Of a DNA stretch of 64,000 nucleotides, positions 58,099-64,000 are shown piece by piece. Source of the DNA: Sphingomonas sp. Leaf22 (GTDB lineage: Bacteria > Pseudomonadota > Alphaproteobacteria > Sphingomonadales > Sphingomonadaceae); assembly GCF_001421715.1 (NCBI RefSeq), contig NZ_LMKP01000034.1, positions 230-64,229 on the forward strand. Reading direction: 5' to 3'. The notes under the pieces were generated by a model. It had not been told where the DNA came from, ran no database searches, and saw only the letters and a program-made list of their open reading frames with translations. Positions within the stretch are counted from its first letter, which is position 1. Every line of letters begins with the position of its first letter. The position numbers and the translations under genes are program-made.

Positions 58099-59148
58099 GT
58101 GCAGACCGATTGGGGCTATCCCGACTTCGACGATCACGAAGGCATCCACCTGTTCTCGGATCACCAGACCGGCCTGCGCTGCGTCATCGCGGTCCATTCG
58201 ACCGCGCTTGGACCGGCGGCGGGCGGTGTGCGCTTCTGGCGGTACGCCAGCAGCGACGCGGCGGTGACCGACGCGCTGCGCCTGTCGCGCGGCATGAGCT
58301 TCAAGAATGCGATGGCCGGCCTGCCGATGGGCGGCGGCAAGGGCGTGGTCCTGGCCCCCGAGGGTGGTGCCAAGACCCCCGAACTGCTCGCGGCGTTCGG
58401 TCGAGCGGTGGAATCGCTCGGCGGACGCTATGTGACGGCCGAGGATGTCGGCATGTCCGAAGCCGACATGATCACCATTTCCAGCGCCACCAGATATGTT
58501 TCGGGCCTGCCGGTCGCGGCGGGCAATGCCGGCGGCGATCCGGGTCCGTTCACCGCAATGGGCGTCTATCTCGGCGTGCGCGCAGCGGCGAAGCGGGCGC
58601 TCGGTACCGATGACATGCGCGGCGTGCGCGTGGCGGTGCAGGGCGTGGGCTCGGTCGGTGGTGGCCTCGCCCGGCTGCTTACGAAAGACGGCGCGGTGCT
58701 GACGCTGGCCGACGTCAACGAAGCGCGGGCGGAAGCACTGGCCAGCGAGCTGGGGGCCACGACCGCCGATCCGGCCTCGGTACTGACGCTGGACGCGGAC
58801 ATCGTCAGCCCGAACGCGCTCGGCGCGGTGCTGGACGAGGCCACGATCGCATCTCTGCGGTGCAAGGCCGTGGCCGGTGGCGCGAACAACCAGCTGGCAA
58901 AGGCAGGGGACGGCAAGCGTCTGCATGAACGTGGCATCCTCTATGCCCCGGACTATGTCATCAACGCCGGCGGCATCATCAACGTCGCGCTCGAATATCT
59001 GGGGCAGGGCGACCGTGCCGAGGTCGAAAGCCGCATCGCACGCATTCCCGACCGGCTGGTCGAGGTGTGGGACGAAAGCGACGCCAGCGGGCTGCCGCAT
59101 TCCGACGTCGCCGATGCGATCGCCCGCCGGTTGATCGGTCGCCGCTAA
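58099..59148 (+). CDS. Leucine-dehydrogenase-like Glu/Leu/Phe/Val dehydrogenase
   Basis: The 349-residue protein has the substrate lysine K69 (MSFKNAMAGL) and catalytic K81 (PMGGGKGVV). The NAD-binding Rossmann loop is VAVQGVGSVGGGLA, and VAGGANNQLA is the usual closing motif. The length matches leucine/valine dehydrogenases rather than glutamate dehydrogenase. It would interconvert branched-chain amino acids and oxo acids. It starts on GTG at 58099 with GGAG eight bases upstream. Confidence 0.9.
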   Translation: MQTDWGYPDFDDHEGIHLFSDHQTGLRCVIAVHSTALGPAAGGVRFWRYASSDAAVTDALRLSRGMSFKNAMAGLPMGGGKGVVLAPEGGAKTPELLAAFGRAVESLGGRYVTAEDVGMSEADMITISSATRYVSGLPVAAGNAGGDPGPFTAMGVYLGVRAAAKRALGTDDMRGVRVAVQGVGSVGGGLARLLTKDGAVLTLADVNEARAEALASELGATTADPASVLTLDADIVSPNALGAVLDEATIASLRCKAVAGGANNQLAKAGDGKRLHERGILYAPDYVINAGGIINVALEYLGQGDRAEVESRIARIPDRLVEVWDESDASGLPHSDVADAIARRLIGRR

Positions 59149-59160
59149 GTAGCGACGAAC

Positions 59161-59199
59161 AGCGCCGCCCCGGATCGATGCCGCGGCGGCGCTCGTTTT
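59161..59199 (+). terminator. Terminator after the dehydrogenase gene
   Basis: AGCGCCGCC (59161-59169) pairs with GGCGGCGCT (59185-59193), followed by CGTTTTA. It lies between this gene and the convergent antiporter gene. Confidence 0.65.
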
Positions 59200-59211
59200 A
59201 CGGACAGGACG

Positions 59212-60987
59212 TCAGGCCGGATCGTCGACCCGCCGCAGCCGCCGGATGCGCGGTTCGCGTTCGATGCTCGCCTGTTCGCGGATCATCTGACGCAGTTCGT
59301 CGCGCTTTTCGTGGATCGAGGCGATGACCGGTCCCATCGCAACGCCGAGATCGACCAGCACCGCTTCCGACAACTGTAACGAGCTTTCGAGCGTCTCCGG
59401 CACGGCATCGCTGACCCCGGCGGCGTAGAGTTCGGCGGCATGCGCGGCGTCGCGGGCGCGAGCGAGGATCGTGAGGTTCGGCACCCACCCTCGCACGCGC
59501 CGCGTCAGCCGGACGGTGAGCACCGGATCGTCCATCGTCAGCACCAGCGCGGTCGCACGGCCCAGATCGAGCCGATCGACCAGTTCCGACCGGGCGACGT
59601 CGCCGAACAGGATCGGATGCCCCTCGGCCCGTGCCGCCGCGACATTGTCGATGTCCGAATCGACCGCGATATAACGTTTGCCGTGCGTCTTGAGCATTTC
59701 CGCGACCAGACGACCGACCCGGCCGAACCCGATGATGACCACGCCCGATCCGGTCGGGTCGACCGGGGGCGATTCCTCGCTGCCGGTCCGGCGTTCGATC
59801 CGCCGGGAGGCGCGCTTGCCGAGCATCGCCAGCAGCGGGGTGATGGTCAGGCCGATCGCGGTGACCGTCTGCCAGAAGGCGGCGGTCGATGCCTGGATCA
59901 ACTGCGCCTGCGTCGCCGCCGCGAGCACGATCAACGTCGTTTCGGACGGGCTGGCCATCAGCAGCCCGGTTTCGGTCGCGGTGCCGGGACGCACGCCGTT
60001 CAACCGCAACAAGATGCCGGTGACCAGTGCCTTCACCACCACCACCCCGGCGATCGCGCCGAGCAATTCGGGCCAGTTCTCGACGATCGTCGCGATGTCG
60101 AGGCTCATGCCGATGGTGATCAGGAACACACCGAGTGCCAGGCCCTTGAAGGGGGCGGTGATGACCTCGACCTCGCTATGATATTCGGTCTCGGCGATCA
60201 GCAACCCGGCGAGCAGCGCACCGACGATCGGCGACAGCCCCGCGGCGGTGGTGACGAGGCTGGCGACGATCACCACCAGCAGGCTGGCCGACAGGAACAG
60301 TTCGGGACTCTTGGTCCGCGCTGCCTGTGCGAACAATTTGGGCAGGACGAACCGTCCGGCCAGATAGAGCGCGGCGACGCTGACCCCGCCCCATATCGCG
60401 GTATTGGCCAACCCGGCCCAGCCGTCGTCGGAGGCTGCCGGGGCCAGCGCGCCCAGCGCGAAGATGATCGGCACCAGCGCCAGATCCTCGAACAGCAACA
60501 TTGCGAAGGCGGTGCGCCCGACCGGCCCGGTGGTGCCCGCCATCGGCAGTACCAGCGCGGTCGAGGAGAGAGCAAGCGCGAGGCCAAGGCCGATCGCACC
60601 GGTGCTCGCCTGCCCCATGATCATCAGCGCAAGGCCGATCAGCAGGCCCGATCCGAGCAGCTCGGCCGCGCCCAGTCCGAACACCTGCCGCCGCATTGCC
60701 CAAAGCCGTTTAAACGACAGTTCGAGACCGATCGAGAACAGGAGCAGGATGATGCCGAATTCGGCGAAGGGTTCGATCGAATGTCGGTCGGTGATCGTGA
60801 TGTGATAGAGCCATGGCACCCGGTCGACCAACGCGCCCAGCCCGAACGGACCGACGAGGACGCCGACGAGGATGAACCCGATCACCGGGTTGACGCGAAA
60901 CCGGGCAAACGCAGGAATGACGAGGCCGGCGGCCCCCAGAATGACCAGCGAATCGCTGAACGGCGTTGAATCGATCGGCAATGGCAT
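59212..60987 (-). CDS. Kef-type monovalent cation:proton antiporter with TrkA-N domain
   Basis: The 591-residue CPA2 protein has about 12-13 membrane helices (residues 10-400), with SIGLELSFKRLW, LALSSTALVLPM, LLFEDLALVPI and ALLAGLLIAETEY. A cytosolic RCK/TrkA-N domain follows, VVIIGFGRVGRLVAEMLKTHG (in two overlapping parts) with the acidic VDSDIDN. It likely exports K+ in exchange for H+, as KefB/KefC do. The KefF/KefG ancillary gene is absent. The start at 60987 is the first family-like Met. Confidence 0.9.
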   Translation of the reverse strand: MPLPIDSTPFSDSLVILGAAGLVIPAFARFRVNPVIGFILVGVLVGPFGLGALVDRVPWLYHITITDRHSIEPFAEFGIILLLFSIGLELSFKRLWAMRRQVFGLGAAELLGSGLLIGLALMIMGQASTGAIGLGLALALSSTALVLPMAGTTGPVGRTAFAMLLFEDLALVPIIFALGALAPAASDDGWAGLANTAIWGGVSVAALYLAGRFVLPKLFAQAARTKSPELFLSASLLVVIVASLVTTAAGLSPIVGALLAGLLIAETEYHSEVEVITAPFKGLALGVFLITIGMSLDIATIVENWPELLGAIAGVVVVKALVTGILLRLNGVRPGTATETGLLMASPSETTLIVLAAATQAQLIQASTAAFWQTVTAIGLTITPLLAMLGKRASRRIERRTGSEESPPVDPTGSGVVIIGFGRVGRLVAEMLKTHGKRYIAVDSDIDNVAAARAEGHPILFGDVARSELVDRLDLGRATALVLTMDDPVLTVRLTRRVRGWVPNLTILARARDAAHAAELYAAGVSDAVPETLESSLQLSEAVLVDLGVAMGPVIASIHEKRDELRQMIREQASIEREPRIRRLRRVDDPA

Positions 60988-61039
60988 GGGTGCATTGTTG
61001 CGGACGCGACACGGTGGCGGCAACCGCTAACGCACGAAC

Positions 61040-61065
61040 GGCGCCCATCCGATCGGATGGACGCC
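61040..61065. terminator. Palindromic hairpin between icd and the antiporter gene
   Basis: GGCG and CGCC enclose the perfect palindrome CCATCCGATCGGATGG, giving a 12-base-pair stem with one mismatch (C/A). It follows icd on the minus strand, with no U-tract. It may mark the transcript end or be an operator for the antiporter gene. Confidence 0.4.
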
Positions 61066-61093
61066 GCTCCTTCGGCCATCGGGGCGGCGTGGA

Positions 61094-62314
61094 TCAGCCC
61101 TGTGAACCCATCGCCGATTCGAGGTTGAGGCGAACCTGTTCGAAGAACTGTTCGGTGGTCATCCATGGCTGGTTCGGACCGATCAGGATCGCAAGATCCT
61201 TGGTCATATGGCCCGCCTCGACGGTCTCGATGCAGACGCGCTCCAGCGTTTCGGCGAACTTGGTGACGTCGGGCGTATCGTCGAACTTGCCGCGATACTT
61301 CAGGCCACCGGTCCACGCGAAGATCGACGCGATCGGGTTGGTCGAGGTCGCTTTGCCCTGCTGATGCTGGCGATAGTGACGCGTGACGGTGCCATGCGCC
61401 GCTTCGGCCTCGATCGTCTTGCCGTCGGGCGACATCAGGACCGAGGTCATGAGACCCAGCGAACCGAAGCCCTGCGCAACCTGATCCGACTGCACGTCGC
61501 CGTCATAGTTCTTGCACGCCCACACGAACTCGCCGTGCCACTTGAGCGCCGAGGCGACCATGTCGTCGATCAGGCGATGCTGATATTCGATACCGGCGGT
61601 CTGGAACTTGTCCTTGAACTCGGTCGCGAACACTTCCTCGAAGATATCCTTGAAGCGGCCGTCATAGGCCTTCAGGATCGTGTTCTTGGTCGACAGATAG
61701 ACGGGCCAGCCGCGGCCGAGACCGTAGTTCATCGACGCACGTGCAAAATCGCGGATCGATTCGTCCAGATTGTACATGCCCATGGCGACGCCGGCGGCGG
61801 GGAAGTCGAACACTTCCTCCTCGATCACCTGGCCGTCGGTGCCTTCCCACTTCATGGTCAGCTTGCCGGCACCCGGCACCTTGAAATCGGTCGCCTTATA
61901 CTGGTCGCCGAATGCGTGACGGCCGACGACGATCGGTTTGGTCCAGCCGGGGATCAGGCGCGGCACGTTCGAGATGACGATCGGTTCGCGAAACACGACG
62001 CCGCCGAGGATATTGCGGATCGTGCCGTTGGGCGAACGCCACATCTTCTTCAGGCCGAATTCCTCGACGCGCTGTTCGTCGGGAGTGATCGTGGCGCACT
62101 TCACGCCCACGCCGTACTTCTGGATCGCCTTGGCGCTGTCGACGGTGATCTTGTCGTCGGTCTCGTCGCGCTTTTCGATGCCAAGGTCGTAATAGTCGAG
62201 GTCGATTTCGAGATAGGGCTGGATTAGCCGCTCGCGAATCCACGCCCAGATGATGCGGGTCATCTCGTCGCCGTCGATCTCCACGACCGGGGTTTTGACC
62301 TTGATCTTCGCCAT
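61094..62314 (-). CDS. icd: NADP-dependent isocitrate dehydrogenase (eukaryote-like subfamily)
   Basis: The 406-residue TCA-cycle enzyme makes 2-oxoglutarate from isocitrate. It matches the homodimeric type II subfamily shared with mitochondria: [60 protein letters not shown] and [11 protein letters not shown]. The last includes the cofactor region expected for NADP. The start at 62314 ([10 protein letters not shown]) is set by family alignment. Confidence 0.96.
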   Translation of the reverse strand: MAKIKVKTPVVEIDGDEMTRIIWAWIRERLIQPYLEIDLDYYDLGIEKRDETDDKITVDSAKAIQKYGVGVKCATITPDEQRVEEFGLKKMWRSPNGTIRNILGGVVFREPIVISNVPRLIPGWTKPIVVGRHAFGDQYKATDFKVPGAGKLTMKWEGTDGQVIEEEVFDFPAAGVAMGMYNLDESIRDFARASMNYGLGRGWPVYLSTKNTILKAYDGRFKDIFEEVFATEFKDKFQTAGIEYQHRLIDDMVASALKWHGEFVWACKNYDGDVQSDQVAQGFGSLGLMTSVLMSPDGKTIEAEAAHGTVTRHYRQHQQGKATSTNPIASIFAWTGGLKYRGKFDDTPDVTKFAETLERVCIETVEAGHMTKDLAILIGPNQPWMTTEQFFEQVRLNLESAMGSQG

Positions 62315-62435
62315 GCGCCTGCTCTCGATTTCTGTTGCGATTGCCGCGGCCTTACGGGGTCGGTTGGCAAGGATCAACCGCGTCGGGAATGCGCGGCGGT
62401 TGTCAGCACGGCCCGCCTTGGGTACACCACGCTTC

Positions 62436-63167
62436 ATGGCATCGCTCGAAAAGCCCGCGGTCGGCACCACGACCGTCAAGTGGCGCTGGCCCTCGGTTCA
62501 CCCCGAAGGGCGCAAATACGTCCTAATCGCCGCCGCAATCACCGCGTTCTTCGCGTTCATGGCTTGGGAAACGCTGGCGTGGCCGATGGCGCTGGTCACC
62601 CTCTGGGTCGCGGCGTTTTTCCGCGATCCGATCCGTACCACGCCGCAGGGCGAGGGGCTGATCGTTGCGCCTGCTGACGGGCTGGTGACGATGATCGAGC
62701 GCGTCGACCTGCCGCCCGAATTGCGGGGGCCGAACGGTCTTGGCGATCAGCCGCTGGTGCGCGTGTCGATTTTCATGTCGGTCTTCGACGTCCATATCAA
62801 CCGCACCCCGATTGCGGGGACGATCCGGCAGGTGGTCTATATCTCGGGCAAATTCCTGAACGCCGATCTCGACAAGGCGAGCGACGAGAATGAACGCCAG
62901 CATGTCGTGGTTGAAAGCCTCGACGGCCAGCGTGTGGGCTTTACCCAGATCGCGGGACTGGTCGCGCGGCGGATCGTCGGTTTCGTGAAATCGGGCGATT
63001 TCGTCGCTGCCGGACAGCGGGTCGGACTGATCCGCTTCGGCAGCCGGGTCGACGTGTTCCTGCCCGAGGGAATCGCGCCGCAAGTCGTACTCGGCCAGCG
63101 CAGCGTCGCCGGGGAGACCGTTCTTGGCCGACCGGGCCTGCCCGCGCCCTCCGGGATTGCACAGTAA
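62436..63167 (+). CDS. psd: Phosphatidylserine decarboxylase (archaeal-type, short)
   Basis: Psd makes phosphatidylethanolamine at the inner membrane. The 243-residue proenzyme has a hydrophobic segment ([17 protein letters not shown]), [22 protein letters not shown] and [11 protein letters not shown]. The self-cleavage site is [11 protein letters not shown], where S203 becomes the pyruvoyl group. The FGSR version marks the short class. It lies next to pssA with a two-base gap and is divergent from icd. Confidence 0.95.
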   Translation: MASLEKPAVGTTTVKWRWPSVHPEGRKYVLIAAAITAFFAFMAWETLAWPMALVTLWVAAFFRDPIRTTPQGEGLIVAPADGLVTMIERVDLPPELRGPNGLGDQPLVRVSIFMSVFDVHINRTPIAGTIRQVVYISGKFLNADLDKASDENERQHVVVESLDGQRVGFTQIAGLVARRIVGFVKSGDFVAAGQRVGLIRFGSRVDVFLPEGIAPQVVLGQRSVAGETVLGRPGLPAPSGIAQ

Positions 63168-63169
63168 CG

Positions 63170-63937
63170 ATGCGACGCCCCCTGCCAGTCCGCGGCATTC
63201 CGCTGCGCGCCCTCGCTCCGAACGCGGTCACCGCGCTCGCTCTATGTTCCGGCCTGACCGGCATCCGGTTCGCCATCGGTGGCGAATGGGAACGCGCCGT
63301 GCTGATGGTGCTGCTGGCCGGCGTGCTCGACGGCATCGACGGTCGCGTCGCGCGCATGTTGCGTGGCGAGAGCCGGTTCGGTGCGGAACTGGATTCGCTG
63401 TCGGATGCGATCTCGTTCGGCGTCTCGCCGGCGTTGATCATGTATCTTTGGGCACTGCTCAACGAACCGCGCGTCGGCTGGATCGTCTCGCTGATCTATG
63501 CGGTGTTCACGGCGCTGCGACTTGCCCGGTTCAACGCGCGGATCGATGTCGCCGAACAGCCGCATAAATCGGCCGGTTTCCTGACTGGTATCCCGGCACC
63601 GGCCGGCGCGGGCCTCGCCATGCTGCCGCTCTATGCCTGGATCTGGAGCGGTGAGGAAATCTTCCGCTCGCCATGGATCGTGGCACCATGGGTGGCGTTC
63701 GTCGCGTTCCTGATGGTGTCAAGCCTTGCGACGTTCAGCTGGTCGTCGCTCAAGCTTCGCCGCCACATCCGCTTCGAGGCGATCGTCGGACTCGTCGTGG
63801 TGGCCGCCGCACTGGTATCCGCGCCGTGGCAGACGCTGACGGTGGTATGCGTCGCCTATCTGGCGACGCTACCGCTCAGCATCCGCAGCTATGGCCGGAT
63901 CAGGCGGCAGCGCGAAGCGGCCGCGGCGCGACCGTAA
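63170..63937 (+). CDS. pssA: CDP-diacylglycerol-serine O-phosphatidyltransferase
   Basis: PssA makes phosphatidylserine, the substrate of Psd. The 255-residue membrane enzyme has the CDP-alcohol phosphotransferase motif in the order DGIDGRVARML then FGAELDSLSD, and several hydrophobic helices after about 90 (LIMYLWALL, VGWIVSLIYAVFTAL). The psd-pssA pair is an operon. The last 63 bases of the window after it show no feature. Confidence 0.95.
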   Translation: MRRPLPVRGIPLRALAPNAVTALALCSGLTGIRFAIGGEWERAVLMVLLAGVLDGIDGRVARMLRGESRFGAELDSLSDAISFGVSPALIMYLWALLNEPRVGWIVSLIYAVFTALRLARFNARIDVAEQPHKSAGFLTGIPAPAGAGLAMLPLYAWIWSGEEIFRSPWIVAPWVAFVAFLMVSSLATFSWSSLKLRRHIRFEAIVGLVVVAAALVSAPWQTLTVVCVAYLATLPLSIRSYGRIRRQREAAAARP

Positions 63938-64000
63938 CGACGCGCTGCCGAATGACACCACGCCGTGACGTGAGGCGAACCGGCGGCAATGGATCGATCG

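Overview
The window looks like core chromosome of a GC-rich alphaproteobacterium of the Sphingomonadaceae (Sphingomonas-like). Reasons: dense operons with many 4-base ATGA overlaps, GTG and TTG starts, TonB-dependent receptors, a gatC-gatA-gatB amidotransferase locus, an archaeal-type short phosphatidylserine decarboxylase beside pssA, an eukaryote-like NADP isocitrate dehydrogenase, and several lineage-typical hypothetical proteins. The assignment rests on protein character; no rRNA is present. There is no prophage, CRISPR array, rRNA operon or intact insertion sequence. Only the first ~100 bases could be a transposase remnant.

Layout. 0.3-3.1 kb: trpG-trpD-trpC-moaC on the minus strand, without trpE. 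3.2-6.6 kb: a secreted hypothetical protein, a membrane GGDEF protein, and aroK-aroB-DUF2256. 6.7-10.5 kb: a membrane micropeptide, a secreted protein, xerD and accA. 10.5-11.5 kb: two Flp pilins and a MutT-type hydrolase. 11.5-11.9 kb: nested palindromic elements. 11.9-16.9 kb: methyltransferase, comF, grxC, nitrilase-like hydrolase, DUF1178 protein, tRNA-Arg, lipoprotein and folE. 17.1-20.2 kb: TonB receptor and SWIB protein. 20.5-27.5 kb: leuA and ilvB-ilvN-ilvC (branched-chain amino acids), with a BLUF photoreceptor, a YceI protein and more palindromic repeats between them.

27.6-36.8 kb: miaA and serB start back to back on the same CATG. A Sel1/SPOR protein follows, divergent from a ParA-like ATPase, a ribbon-helix-helix-like protein and a TPR/SPOR protein. 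Then come pyrB with a non-catalytic pyrC', ruvX and a DUF3089 hydrolase. 36.9-40.9 kb: gatC-gatA-(small ORF)-gatB-cyclophilin. 40.9-52.4 kb: the proteostasis block tRNA-Leu, tig, (glycosyltransferase), clpP, clpX, (HAD, M1 peptidase), lon, hupB and tRNA-Val. 52.6-57.9 kb: surface lipoprotein, TonB receptor and a 2OG-Fe(II) oxygenase. 58.0-63.9 kb: tRNA-His, a leucine-dehydrogenase-like enzyme, a Kef-type antiporter, icd, psd and pssA.

Most genes are housekeeping. Three places go beyond routine annotation. The first is the ParA/RHH/SPOR module at 29.5-32.9 kb. The second is the family of palindromic elements at 11.5-11.9, 23.6-23.8 and 25.6-25.8 kb. The third is the lipoprotein/TonB receptor/dioxygenase locus at 52.6-57.9 kb. 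Smaller oddities are the inactive dihydroorotase, the His-rich tail on trigger factor and the shared miaA/serB start site.
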